The notes under the pieces are model-generated. The model was not told the origin of the DNA. It saw nothing but the letters and a program-made list of their open reading frames with translations, and did not search any database. A DNA stretch of 64,000 bases from Moesziomyces globuligerus (taxonomy: Eukaryota > Basidiomycota > Ustilaginomycetes > Ustilaginales > Ustilaginaceae). This document shows positions 29,899 to 41,966 of the stretch, one piece after another. Made by a program: the position numbers and the translations under genes. Within the stretch, counting starts at the first letter, position 1, and each line of letters begins with the position of its first letter. Location: contig JARVLF010000020.1 in assembly GCA_030849465.1 (NCBI GenBank), positions 372,001 to 436,000 of the forward strand. Direction: 5' to 3'.

Positions 29899-31078
29899 CG
29901 CCAAGCTACGGTATAGAACAACAGGATCCGTGCCCTCTATGATGGTTTTGATCTTGGATGATCTAGTCAGCAGACGTGGCTGTTGATGAGGAAGGGAGCT
30001 CCGCTGTCTTGCTTTCGAAACGACCGTCCTGACGAGAGCCTAGCGTGGACAAGAGTATGAGGTGACTCGGAAGCATGTCCAGACGGAGAAAAGCTGCCAC
30101 ACAAAGTGTTGCTCACAAAGCGCACGGCTGAGTTCACATCGCCACCGCCAGATTCTGCCAAATGCTGCAGGAAGCTGCTGAGTCGCGTGCCATCCAGTCG
30201 AGGCTTCCGGATTCCGGGACTTGTCACCCTGAAATCTCTGGGGATCTATCGGATCTCGGATAAAGCATTGACTAGAGAAAGATAGACTAGATCGGGTAGA
30301 TCTGCCGCCGACAACATGTTTGGAAGGACAGAGAAGGAAGCTTGGCTGCGAGAGGCTTCCACATCTGCCGCGAAGCTTCGCGACGCGCCCAGTTGGAAGT
30401 TGAAGTGCCACTAGCCCTATCCTGACGCAAAAAGAAATTCAATCCGGATCGTCAGGTTGCAGTGCAGGCGCGATGTGACGTTCCAGGCACGTCCATTCCG
30501 GCTCTGGACCAGCCTTCGTGGAACCAGAAGAACACTTCCAACTCGTTCTCCCGCCTTCCTCGCGTCACCCTAAGACAGGCAATGTCCGGTAACGTCACAG
30601 TTTCGCGCTCGCCGACGCTCTGCCGCCTGCACGTCCCTTCTGGCTCAGCAGAGAAGCAAGTGGATCGGCATCGAATGTGGCTCAGCCTGGACAAGCGCAG
30701 TGCGAGCGCCAATCAGAGCCGCCAGCTCCACAATCCATGCACGGAGCGCGGCGCTGAGTCGACGCAAAAACGTGCCCGGCTCTTGGACAATTCTCAATCT
30801 TCCAGACTGAGGGCGCAAGTCTGTGCGGCTGAAGGTGCGGAAGGAGGGTGGCCAACATTCGCAAGCGGCTGCCTGACCTTCGCAGAGCGGCTCGGTGGGG
30901 CGTGGTACATAAGCTCGCTTCGGTCTGTCTACGTCCCCATGCTCCCGCAACCACGTCTCCGTCTGAACATTCGCTATCGAGTTGCACATACCCCCCTCGC
31001 AACGCAGCACAACAGACTTCTCTTCGACTCCATCTATCTCCCCTTTCCCCCCTCACCAAAAGATCTAGCATCGCCATC
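29899..31078. promoter_or_regulatory. Divergent promoter region, FAP1 / HSP70
   Basis: 1.18 kb between divergent starts. Close to the Hsp70 ATG there is a C/T-rich leader (about 31020-31070) and a weak TATA-like 'tacataag' near 30906. At 30515-30548 several GAA and TTC triplets occur. GAA at 30521, TTC at 30536 and TTC at 30546 share one 5-bp register, and TTC at 30515 and GAA at 30530 share another. This could be a degenerate heat-shock element for the Hsp70 gene; the match is gapped and uncertain. No gene supported in the region. Confidence 0.35.
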
Positions 31079-31726
31079 ATGACCAAGGCTATCGGCATCG
31101 ATCTCGGTACCACATACTCCTGTGTCGCCGTCTGGCAAAATGACCGTGTCGAGGTCATTGCCAACGACCAGGGTAACCGCACCACCCCCTCGTATGTCGC
31201 CTTCACCGACTCGGAGCGTCTCATCGGTGATGCTGCCAAGAACCAGGTCGCCATGAACCCCCACAACACCGTCTTCGACGCCAAGCGCCTTATTGGCCGC
31301 AAGTTCGATGACGCCGAGGTCCAGTCCGACATGAAGCACTGGCCCTTCGAGGTCACCAGCGTCGGTGGCAAGCCCCAGATCCGCATCGAGTACAAGGGCG
31401 AGAAGAAGACCTTCACCCCCGAGGAGGTCTCGTCCATGGTTCTCCTCAAGATGCGCGAGACCGCCGAGGCCTACCTCGGTGGCACCGTCAAGGACGCCGT
31501 CGTCACTGTCCCCGCCTACTTCAACGACTCGCAGCGTCAGGCCACCAAGGATGCCGGTGTCATCTCGGGTCTCAACGTGATGCGCATCATCAACGAGCCC
31601 ACCGCTGCTGCCATCGCTTACGGTCTCGACAAGAAGTCCGAGGGCGAGAAGAACGTCCTCATCTTCGATCTCGGCGGAGGTACCTTCGATGTTTCGCTCC
31701 TCACCATCGAGGAGGGTATCTTCGAG

Positions 31727-31777
<51 letters not shown>

Positions 31778-33013
31778 CGTCTCGTCAACCACTTCGTCCA
31801 GGAGTTCAAGCGCAAGAACAAGAAGGACCTGACCACCAACGCTCGTGCCCTCCGTCGTCTCCGCACCGCCTGTGAGCGTGCCAAGCGCACCCTCTCGTCG
31901 GCCGCCCAGACCACCATCGAGATTGACTCGCTCTTCGAGGGCATCGACTTCTACACCTCGATCACCCGTGCCCGTTTCGAGGAGCTCTGCGGTGACCTCT
32001 TCTCGCACACCATCGAGCCCGTCGAGAAGGTCCTCCGTGACTCCAAGATTGACAAGGGCTCCGTCCACGAGATCGTCCTTGTCGGTGGTTCCACCCGTAT
32101 CCCCAAGGTCCAGAAGCTCCTCACCGACTTCTTCAACGGCCGCGAGCTCAACAAGTCGATCAACCCTGACGAGGCCGTCGCCTACGGTGCCGCCGTTCAG
32201 GCCGCCATTCTCTCGGGTGACACCTCGGAGAAGACCCAGGACCTCCTCCTCCTCGACGTTGCCCCTCTCTCGATGGGTATCGAGACTGCCGGTGGTGTCT
32301 TCACCCCTCTGATCAAGAGGAACACCACTGTGCCCACCAAGAAGTCCGAGATCTTCTCGACCTACGCCGACAACCAGCCCGGTGTGTTGATCCAGGTCTT
32401 CGAGGGTGAGCGTGCTCGCACCAAGGACAACAACCTGCTCGGCAAGTTCGAGCTCTCGGGTATCCCCCCCGCTCCCCGTGGTGTTCCTCAGATCGAGGTC
32501 ACCTTCGACGTCGACGCCAACGCCATTCTCAACGTCTCGGCCGCCGAGAAGGGCACTGGCAAGTCGGAGAAGATCACCATCCGCAACGACAAGGGCCGTC
32601 TCTCGTCGGAGCAGATCGAGGAGATGCTCAAGCAGGCCGAGCAGTTCGCCGAGGAGGACAAGCAGGCTCTCGAGCGCACTCAGGCCAAGAACGGCCTCGA
32701 GTCGTACATCTACAACGTCCGCAACACCACCAGCGAGCCCCAGCTCAAGGACAAGCTCGAGGCCGCCGACAAGGAGGCGCTCGAGAAGATTGTCAAGGAG
32801 GGCATCGAGTGGCTGGACAGCAACACCACCGCCTCGACCGACGAGCTCAAGGACAAGCAGAAGGAGATCGAGGAGCAGGTCAACCCCATCATGACCAAGA
32901 TCTACTCGGCAGCTGGCGGTGCTCCCGGTGGCATGCCCGGCGGTGCTCCTGGTGCCGCTCCCGGCGCTGCCCCCGGCGGCGACGACGGCCCCACTGTCGA
33001 GGAGCTCGACTAA
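31079..33013 (+). CDS. SSA1: Cytosolic Hsp70 chaperone (SSA family)
   Basis: 644 residues from the ATG at 31079 ([15 protein letters not shown]). The nucleotide-binding domain (1 to about 382) shows 'IDLGTTYS' near the start, '[14 protein letters not shown]' and '[14 protein letters not shown]'. The linker '[11 protein letters not shown]' leads to the substrate-binding domain, followed by the helical lid and a Gly/Pro/Ala-rich tail. There is no signal peptide or transit peptide and no ER retention signal, so it is cytosolic. The last four residues are EELD rather than the usual EEVD that binds TPR cochaperones. Codon use is strongly biased (GAG, AAG, CTC, GTC), as expected for a very highly expressed gene. 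Single exon, downstream of a possible heat-shock element. Confidence 0.97.
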
Positions 33014-33602
33014 TTGCTCACTCGCAGCTTAATCTAGTCAAAAATTTGCTCTCTCTCCTCAGGCTAATGGCGTTCGTTTCTTGCATTCTTTCCCCCTCGC
33101 CATTCGCATGTACTCGTATCTTGTGTTCCGTTCAATCTGATCCGACTTAGTTGCATTCCATTCTAACGCGTGTGTGGTGTAGTATCGCTGCGCAGGCTTC
33201 GTGTTGGCAGATCTGGTGAGGATGACGACCAAAGCGAGATGGTGGCATCACCGACACCGCGTTCGTCAGCAAAGTCGTGTTTTGTTAGATGTGTGATGTG
33301 CACATTGAAATTAGGAATGCCACTGCAATTAGCGCGAACGCATCTCAGCACGACGCGACGCGAGGCCAAAAGATGCGCCAGACCAACACTTGGAGCGCGG
33401 GCTGAGAGGACAAAGTTGAGCCAGCTGCAAACGGGCCACTCGTGGACCTTCGCGACCGACACCATCCCATCCGGCTTCCATATCTGCTGTCTACCACTCA
33501 CCTCCTCCGACGCAGTTCACGTTGTGCACCAAACAGGTTCCTTTCGACGCTCAAGCTGGCTCAACGCACCGCGACTGCATCCTGCAGCGCGCGCCAACCA
33601 AG
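33014..33602. other. Intergenic: Hsp70 3' region and CTF4 promoter
   Basis: 589 bp between two plus-strand genes. The first part is T-rich ('aaaaatttgctctctctcc') as in a 3' untranslated region. No gene or notable repeat supported. Confidence 0.45.
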
Positions 33603-36600
33603 ATGCAGTCGACCCAGTCGGAAGACTTGCACGTCCAGATCGTCCATTCTGGACCCACACATTGCATTCACGCACCCAAAAATGCAGGCGTAGAGTAAGT
33701 ATATCGCTGACTCTGAGATCGTCGTCGAGCTAAAGCTGATCTCCTCCTCTCCGTGTGCTGCTTTTACGCTGTAGTCGACTGTTCACGGGCGGTGACGACT
33801 ACTTGGTCCGCATCCTTCCTACGCTGCCGCTGCCCGGTGTCGAGCCGCACCTCATCGAAGATGCTACCGAGCCCATCACCTCGCTCGATGCCGACAGCCG
33901 CTTCCTCGTCACCGCGTCCGAAGACGGCTCGGTGCGTCTCTACCGCCACCACCCCGTCGATGCCGACGGCAACCCCAGCACTCCCACCGTCCTCCAGTCG
34001 CTTCTGCGCCGCGAAACGCTGCCCCTTCGATGCGTCGCCCTGGAGCGCCATGTCAAGAGCGGAAAGGCACCGCGCGTCGCCGTGTGCTCGGACGAGCTCA
34101 TCGTCAAGATCATCGACGTCGAGGACCCCAGACGCATCCAGCTCCTCGATGGCCACAACCGAGGCCTACGCTCCGCCTCCTGGAACCCCGCAGCTCCGCT
34201 CCTGGTCACCTGCTCCACCGACGGCGTCGCCAGAATCACAGACCTCAGCGACGTCGAGCCCAGATTCGTCAAGTCCATCGAGGGGATCCTGCCCATCACG
34301 CGCGCCGAGAGCGACGAGGCGGCGTGCGCGTGCTGGCATCCTTCCGGCAACTACTTTGTGCTCCCATCCAAAGCTCATGAGCTCGTCATCATCAGTGCTC
34401 AGAACGACTCTTCCGCCTGGACCCGCATCGGTAACTTTGTTGCCAGCTCGTCTGGCTCCGTACCGCTGCCCAGCGGCAGCATCACCGCGCTCGCCTTCTG
34501 CCCCAATGGCAGGTATCTCGCTTCGGCCACCAACAACGGCCAAGTGACCGTCTGGGATGCCGAGACTCGCCAGGCGATTCGATCGAAGCGCGCCGACGCC
34601 CTCGTCAACGCCATCAGCTGGCACCCGAGCAAGGACTCGCTCGCCTGGACGGACAACGAAGGCACGCTCGCGCGCTGGTCCAACGTCGTCGGCACCACGC
34701 GTCCGAGCCCCTTTGAAGAGATCGTCTTCGACACCTCCAAGGTCTTCCGGGGCGCACGCGGACAGATCGACGACATCTTTGCCGGAACCGGTCTCTCGGA
34801 CGATGAGGACGACGACGAGCCGGCGGGGCGAGGCGATGCGGATGCCGATGATCTGGACAACTTTGTCGTCGACGACGAGCGCTCGCGAAGACACGCACAG
34901 GGCGCCTCGCGGTCTCGCTCGCACTTGCACGCCGCGCACGGTGGCGGCTCGGCCGGCCCGGGCGGGATGATGATTGCCGCCACACGGGCGCAGCCGAGCT
35001 TCCAGCCGACGTCGACGCCGATGCGCGGTCAGCGCCGCTACCTCGCGTACAACCTGCTCGGCTCGGTGGTGGCCGTGGAGCAGGAATCGCACCAGACGAT
35101 CTCGTTCGAATCGTTCGACACGTCGGCCCGACGCAACTTCCGCTTCTCGGATATGAACAGCATCAGCATGGCGTCGCTCGCCAAGCAGGGCATCCTCTTT
35201 GCCGCCAAGCAGACCGACGAAGCAGCCAGCAGCGTCTTCTTCAAGCCGTTCGCAGGCAGCAACCTGACCTCGGACTGGACGTTCAACCTGGACCGGGACG
35301 AGGACGTCGAGGCGGTCGCGCTCGGAGGCAGCGGTCTCCGCGTCGTATCCGAGGACGGATGGGAGGACGAAGATGCGGCGCGGTCGGGTGCGGGTATGGC
35401 GGTCGTCGCCACGTCCAAGGGATATCTGCGCTTCCTCTCGGCAAGCGGAATGCAGGTGTATCTGTGGGCCATCGGTCACCCGGTCGTCACGCTCGCCGTC
35501 GGCGCAAGAACGGCGATGATCATCTACCGCAGGACCGGCCTGCCATCCGGAGGCTTCCAGGATCTCGGATACAAGGTGATCGACCTGGTCAACTTTGACG
35601 TGATCCAGGACGATGTGGTTCCGCTCGCCAAGGACGCGCACGTTCGCTGGGCGGGCTTCAACGACCAACACCAGCCGGCGTTTTTCGACTCCAACGGCGT
35701 GCTCTTTGTGCTCGACCGTGCGCACCGATGCCGTCAGGGACGTTGGGTTCCGTTGCTCGACACCAAGCACGTGCGCGACCAGGCAGCCGACGCGAGCGAT
35801 GCGGCGATGCGTGCGGCCAAGACGCTCGGATACTGGCCCGTCGCGCTCACCGCGACCAAGCTCATGGTGCTGCTCCTCAAAGGCGGCCGGAGCCATCCCG
35901 AGGTGGACGGCACGCGCCACATGATCCAGCAGCTCGAGCTGCAGGTGCCCATCGTCCAGCGAGATGGCGGCACCGGCCCGCTCGAGGAGAAGAGCCTGCG
36001 CGAGAGCATGCTCGCCATGACCGCGCGCGACGTCAAGAACGCCGGCATCGACGCCGCAGAGGCCGAGGTGCAGCTCGACGCCGACGCACTCGAGATGAGC
36101 TCGGACAAGGCGCTGCTGCAGCTCGTCCAGCTCGCGTGCAAGGCGGACAAGCACGGCAGGGCGTTGGATGCGGCGCGCGCGCTGCACTCGACGAGGACGC
36201 TCGAAGCGGCGCTCAAGATCGCCGCGTTCTTCCACCTGTCCAGCCTGGCCGAGCGCATGGTGGCGCTCAAGGAAGCGCTCGAGGGCCGGCCGGAGCGCGT
36301 CGAGGAGGAGAGTCGACGCTGGTGCGATCCATCGGTGCGTGGAGGGCCGAGCTACACCAATCCGGCTCTGGTCGATATCATGACCCGCGCAAACGATCAG
36401 CGCAGGGACGATGTCAGTGCTGCGGCGCTCCGCAAGCGCGCTTCGGCCGCGCTCGGTGAAGAGTTCCAGCCATCTCCTGCACGTGCATCGAGCGTGCTGC
36501 GCGCTCCCTCCTCCATCGACCGCTTCGATGTTGCCTCGGCACCTTCGTCCTCGTCGGGCGCCTACTCGGGTCGATCGCCGTCGGTGAGCCGCGCACCGGC

Positions 36601-37183
36601 GAGCATGGGCGGCGATGACTCGATGCTCGACGACGACGACACCGCCGTGGGCAAGGAAAACGTGTACCAGCGTCGGTCCGAGAAGCGCAAGTCGCCGGCA
36701 GACGAGCCCGCCGAGGCGCCGCGCGTGCTCGCCATGCCCAAGACGGCCAAGTCGCTCAATCCGTTTGCGCGCACCTCGTCCAACGTGAGTGCGGCGAGGG
36801 ACAAGCAGATGCACAAGTCGACCTCGTTCTTCGAACGCATCGAACCCTACGAGAAGGAGCCGCTCAACAAGAACGCCTCTGCAAAGCAGGCGTTGCTCAC
36901 CGGCTTCTCGTTCCGCAAAGACCAGACGGCTACAGCCGAGGCTGCGGCGCCAACGCCCGTTTTCGGTGAAACGCAGTACCTGGACGACGAGATGGTAGGA
37001 GAGCAAGAGGCGAACGACGAGTCTCTTCAGCTCACCCTGCAACGCGTCGCTAGGCAGAGCGCATCGACGCGCGCCGCTGATCCGATCAACGGCGACCGCC
37101 TCCCCGAAACCTTGATGCGCGAGTCCGACGCTTTCGACTCGCTCGACGAATCCGCCCTCCCAAACTCCCACATCCAGGTGTAG
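33603..37183 (+). CDS. CTF4: Replisome adaptor Ctf4/Mcl1 (AND-1 homologue)
   Basis: Two exons: 33603-33694 and 33775-37183, with an 80-nt intron (GTAAGT donor, CTGTAG acceptor). The join reads NAGVDRLFTGGDD and keeps frame; about 1166 residues. The N-terminal about 330 residues are WD40 repeats ('TASEDGSVRLY', 'DGHNRGLRSASWNP', 'ATNNGQVTVWD'). An acidic disordered linker follows (about 360-400). The SepB/Mcl1-mid beta-propeller-like domain then starts at 'RRYLAYNLLGSVVAVEQ', with 'KGYLRFLSASGMQVYLW' and 'DLGYKVIDLVNFDV'. A helical segment and a disordered tail end the protein. Ctf4 trimers tether the CMG helicase, polymerase alpha and other factors at replication forks. No HMG box is visible at the C-terminus, unlike animal AND-1, as is usual in fungi. 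Confidence 0.92.
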
Positions 37184-37348
37184 AACGTTCACATTCGTAT
37201 CCATGATCCTCGTCCGCTCTCAGACCTAGAATGCACTTTGTCTACCGATCAGCACCAGTCGCACACGACACAAACCGGTTTCTGTCTGCAAAAGTCGTGG
37301 TGAATTGCAGTGTGAACTCAACAGGCGAGGTGGAGCGTCAGCTCGGGA

Positions 37349-39510
37349 TCATTCGCAAAGCTGGCCGAAGAGGGCGACGGGGTCTACCACGTCCCAGATA
37401 TCGTCCTTGTGGCGATGCTGATGAGCTGCAGTCGCGGTGCTCGGCATCGCGGCGTCCTTCTTTCGACCGTTGATCTCGGCGAGCACGGCGGTGGGATCCG
37501 TGTAGCCCGGGACGGACAAAGCGCCTTTGGTGGGTCGGCCACGTGCGTCGGTCTCGGCGAGCGCGCGACGGTCGAGCAGGCGGAGCGGAGCCGACTGATC
37601 GATCACAAAGCGGTTGCGCACAGGTACATCCGGGCTGGTGGCGCTAGCGTCGCTGAGGTGCGTGGTCGCCGCCAACCGTGCTGCGCGCGCAAGCTGTCGC
37701 TCGGGCGAGGAGGGGTAGAGACGCCCATTCTCGTCTTCGCCACCAAAGATGGCATCGTCGCTCCACTCGGGCGCCAGCATCCGCTCCTGAGTACCTTGAC
37801 CCATCGGCTCGACCACCGTGTGCGGGGCCACCTCGAGGAGAAAAGCGACATCCGCGACCGTGAGGCGCGTGTTGGCGGTGCTGGCCGCCTCTTCCATCGC
37901 TGCGCGCGAACGCTTGTGGCCGGTGGCGTGGGCCGCCCCGCCATCCTCAGCGTCGGCCGAGGTGGTGCTGTTGTCGAACGACGAGTCTTGCAGCTGGCTG
38001 CTGCTGTCACCATCGCGCACCGACGGCGACGAGGGCCCTACTAGACTCGTGGCGGCCGTGCTGGCGAGCGAGAGCATCGACGAGTCTGCAAACGAAGTGC
38101 CAATGCCAGAGGTACTCGTGCGCGACGAGGCATCCGACTGGATGGATCGCACGTGGCGGGCGGGACTGCCATGCGCTGAGGGAGGCACACTCTCGTCCAA
38201 GTCCATCGGATCGAGCGACGGCGAAGCACGCGATGCGTCCAGCCCGGTCGGGACGGCCTCAAGGCTGCCAGTGTTCTCGGATGCCGGGCGGAGCGGCTCG
38301 TTCGTGCGGATACCATCGGTGCAGTTGGCTCGGATCTTGGTGATGATGCTGCTGGCGACGTTCTGCAGATGGCTCTGCAGCGCCGAGAGCACCATCGCGG
38401 CGGCTTGAGGCTGCACTCCGCCGGGCATTCCGTTCTCTACGGCGAGCAGCGTCATGCGATCCTTGATGCCATCGAGATCGGGCAGATGCTTGGATTCGAC
38501 GCACAGGGGCGCCTGGAGCGCACGTGCCACGGCTTGTTGGGCAGCTAGACCGGGCAAGAGGATGGGCTCAGGAACGCGATTCGCAACAGGTTACGCAGGG
38601 GCTCCGGTAGGCACACGAGCCATGCCGGAGACGGGGAGCACTTACAGAAAGAGAGCTTGCCTCGCACTGCGGCGATCTGCTGGGTGGCTTGCACGGCGTG
38701 GCCTTTCCAGTCTCGGGCGCCGATGGCGCTCTTGAACTGCCTGACCTTCCTGCGGTCCTCGGCGACCTTGCGCTTTTCTTCGTCCTTGCGCTTCTTCTCG
38801 AGCATGTCGGCGGCCGAACCAGCCCAGCCGAGGCTGGCAGCTCCGCCGAGCGAGTTGGCGCCGAGTTTGCCGGCCTTTTCGAGGTTCTTGAGGCGCAGAC
38901 GCTCCTTGCGCGGGAGTCCGGCGACCAGAGTGCGGAGGCGCTTGCGGCTGGGCTCCTCCTCTTCCTCCTCGGTGATGGTGGATCCGTCGGGGAGGATTCG
39001 GGTGATGCGCCTCGACGCTCGGCTGGACGGACCAGGCACATCGGCACTTGCGTTGTAGAGGATTCCGAGGATGAGTGCATTGTGAAGGTGGACTGTAGAC
39101 GCGGGACAGAGGCGGATGGCAGTTTCGGACGGAAGAGGCAGAAGGCAGCAACCGGATGGATCGAGGCGAAGCCAAGACGGAGGGGATTGCAGAAAGAGAA
39201 GCATGCGGGTGGCAAGGTCAGAAGCTGATGCATCAGAGTGGGGAAGCGGGGGGGATGGTGCGGTATCAAGCACGGATGGATGCGACTTACTGTGCTCGGG
39301 TCTGAGCGCCTTGTGTGCTAGCGCTTCGAATTCGGAGCGGTCGATGGCGCCTTTGAGGAACTGGACAAGGGTCTGCCAGTATCGCGCGCCGTTCTGACCA
39401 AGGGCGACGGCGAGCTTTTGCTTGAGGTCGAGCGTGTCGGCGCGGATGGGTCGGTGTGCGGGGGTGTTGGCGCTGTTGGACGAGCTGAGCTCGCGTGCGA
39501 TGGCAACCAT
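37349..39510 (-). CDS. HFI1: SAGA coactivator subunit Ada1/Hfi1
   Basis: Three exons: 39510-39291, 39092-38646 and 38544-37349. Introns are 198 and 101 nt, both with GTAAGT donors and CTACAG / TCTAG acceptors. Every junction is in phase; total 1863 nt, 620 residues. The start has the Ada1/TADA1 signature: 'LDLKQKLAVALGQNGARYW', 'LVQFLKGAIDRSEFEALA' and, joined across intron 1, 'HIHLHNALILGILYNAS'. Exon 2 is basic, including 'RDWKGHAVQATQQ'. Exon 3 opens with 'SAQQAVARALQAPLCVESK' and later 'DVAFLLEVAPHTVVEPMG', resembling the histone-fold region through which Ada1 pairs with Taf12. The tail is Ser/Ala-rich. In yeast, Ada1 is a structural core subunit of SAGA. Family call is strong; exon edges are modelled. 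Confidence 0.88.
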
Positions 39511-41966
39511 GGCCGCGGGCGCTTGAGCGGATGGGAGCGGCCAGGCTGGGGTCCGCTATGCGGATGTGGATGGGGTTGTGTCTATGCTGCGGGATGCGTC
39601 CCTCTGCGTGAGTAGCCGCTCCAGGGGATTGTTGGCTGATGGCACGGGACCGAGGCGATGTCCGGGGCGTAGCTGGCGGTTGTAGAGCGGAGTAGCGTCA
39701 AGAGCAGTCGACACTAGGCCTTGCAGTGGTTCTTGAGGTTGTGCGATGAGGCTGATGGCGCTCGCTGAGCGGATTGGTGGGCAGCGGGTGTGGGAAGCGG
39801 GTTTACAGGTCCGAAGCGTAGTGGGTGGGGGGGCGGATGAGTGCTGCTGGCTCGAAACGTCGGAAGCTCGATGACTGATATACAGAGCAGAATGCGTAGC
39901 AGCGCAGAACGACCGCTGGTAGAGACTGGCTCGAGGAAGCGTGGATGGAAGAGTGCTGAAGGCTGGATTCCGATGCAAAGCGGGCAAGGGTGGTGGATGC
40001 ACAGGCTGGCTGGAAGCTTGAGAACGAAACCTGTTCAGGCTTTGGATGGTTCGCAGGCACGGATGCACAAGCGGACGTAGGTCGCCAGGAGCTTGTGCGG
40101 ATGGAAGCTCGACGAGGGCGGGGATGGGGGTGTAGGCTAGACGAATGGATGCATCCAGGAGCTCGCCAGGGTTGCATTGCATCGAGCCTGCCCGGTGCTC
40201 GAGGATGGATCCATCCGGTGCATGCAAGTTCTGTCGGGCGGATATGTGGACCTCGCTCGCTCACTCTGTGCGCGTTGTGCAGTCGGGCTGCTGGCTGGGA
40301 CCAAAAATTCAACACGGCCTACCGAACTGTACAGTCAGTTGGCCATGCCATGCCATCCATCCGGACTGGCTCGCCTGCTGGCTGGCTGTAAAAGCAATCC
40401 GGAGCATTCGGCCGGTGATGCGAAGAGCCTCGATTTCCATCCGCCCAGCCCTCTCTCTCTCTCCTTCGCTCTCTGGCAGGGTCGTGAGGTTGGCGGATGC
40501 GAATTTCGAGCACCGTTGCGGCCGGAATAAGACTCGGCCTTACTCGCCTGGCTTCTCGTACGTGCATCCGCGCGCCCGCGCATCTCAAGATCGCCGCCCG
40601 ATGGTGCCTCTATCCACTCCCAGGTGCATCATCCTCCACGCTGTGGCTGGAGCCCAGCTCATGGCCTAACGCTGCCTTGCGTGGGGACAGAGATGCGCAC
40701 CAGACGTGCGCGCGCGAAGCTCTCGGGCGTGGATTTTGGCATGCAAGGGGAAGCTCGCCACGCTCTGCATCCACAGAGCATGGCCGAGTCCGATCTCGTT
40801 CGTTCGACCGTGCGATCAAGCAGCTCAAAGCGTTCGCACGGTCGACCAGAGCTACAGCGATTGGGCTCAACGTCGTCGGTTTGCAGCAGCGGATGGATTC
40901 GCCAGGCAAGCGTTCGAACCCCACTCTGATTCAAACTCATGTCCACCCCAACCCCGCTCTTTCATCTGCAGCAAGTACAATGAGACGTTCGCCATCCAGC
41001 TGCCACATCACCCTTCAGTTCACCCTTCTCGAATCAAAGCTACTTTACCAGATGCATGCAGTCGAAGCCAGACATGTGTCTGGTATGATGAGGCCCCCTT
41101 CTCCAGCCCAAACCAGCCTCTAGCAGATCCCGGAATTCGGGTATGCAGTCGCGTGGACGGGATGCCAGACCGAAAATTCGCCGGAAGATCCGGATCTCGG
41201 ATCGGGAATGCAATTCGTAGCCACGCTTCCAAGATGAGACTGCGCCCCTCACCGAGCTCGGGATCAATGCATTCAGCCTCAAGCATCTTGCCGCTCTTCA
41301 CCCCTGGGACGGAAGGCTGCTCAGCCCTTCGCACCGATGTATGCTTGGATCTGCGTCCGAGGTTGCGGAAAGAGTGCGACAGCTGAGGTGCGCCAGCATA
41401 CTGTAGTGTCGTGGGCCGGAAAGAAATTTGGATGCTGAATCACGTGATCCCATTCGCGCGCTCGCCATGGATCCAAAAGACCAACACTTGGCCGTAGCTG
41501 CGGCTACGCGTCCCACCGAATTCCGCCCAATTTTGGTGCGTGTGGCCAAAAAGCCGTATTTACTGTACCGCTCTGCGTTTTTGGCTGGGGAGGCGCTTAG
41601 GCACGCAAATCCACACGCATGCAGTCGTACTCGACTCGACTGCGCTCCCCGCACAGTCGTCGTGTGTTGCAATCTCGTCGTCTCAATCAAGTGACTGCGC
41701 AGCGTACAGTCCTGGCCAGAGCTTAGCGCCAACAGCTTCCGCATCACACCTCCATCTTGATACCCTTTTCCACCACTTGCCCCCCACCCACTCGCTGACG
41801 CTGCGAGAGCGAGCCCGCTTTCATTCACTCTCGCCATCGCCTGCGTCCAGCACCCTCGACTCGGCACAACGCTAGACTGCACCAGAGAAAAGCCTCCATC
41901 CGCAGGCCAACACCGGCTCCACAGAAGCTGAGCCATACCCTTCTACTTGACATCGCCGTTGCCGCC
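39511..41966. promoter_or_regulatory. Long divergent intergenic region, HFI1 / BRCT protein
   Basis: 2.46 kb between divergent start codons. GATGGATG-like words recur between 39860 and 40400. Two perfect palindromes are present: 'tggatgcatcca' at 40146-40157 and 'ggatggatccatcc' at 40203-40216. A C/T-rich stretch at about 40440-40475 and another at 41750-41870 precede the BRCT ATG, which has a good GCCGCC context. Open frames here (up to about 226 codons) overlap on several frames and show no domain, so I do not call a gene. Confidence 0.4.
40146..40216. repeat. Two perfect palindromes with a TGGAT/ATCCA core
   Basis: A 12-bp palindrome (40146-40157) and a 14-bp palindrome (40203-40216) share the half-site GGAT flanking a short centre. 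They lie 45 bp apart in the HFI1/BRCT divergent region and could be dimer binding sites. Function unknown. Confidence 0.5.

Noticed and set aside
31034..32068. 344-codon open frame antisense to Hsp70
   Set aside because: Antisense open frames opposite Hsp70 genes are a known by-product of strong codon bias; the translation is repetitive Gly/Asp/Glu/Leu with no domain.
34166..37204. 1012-codon open frame antisense to CTF4
   Set aside because: Shadow of a GC-rich coding region; Arg/His-rich translation without domains, while the plus strand encodes clear Ctf4 domains.
40497..41386. Overlapping 208- and 226-codon frames in the HFI1/BRCT intergenic region
   Set aside because: Two unrelated frames over the same DNA with Ser/Arg-rich translations and no recognisable features.
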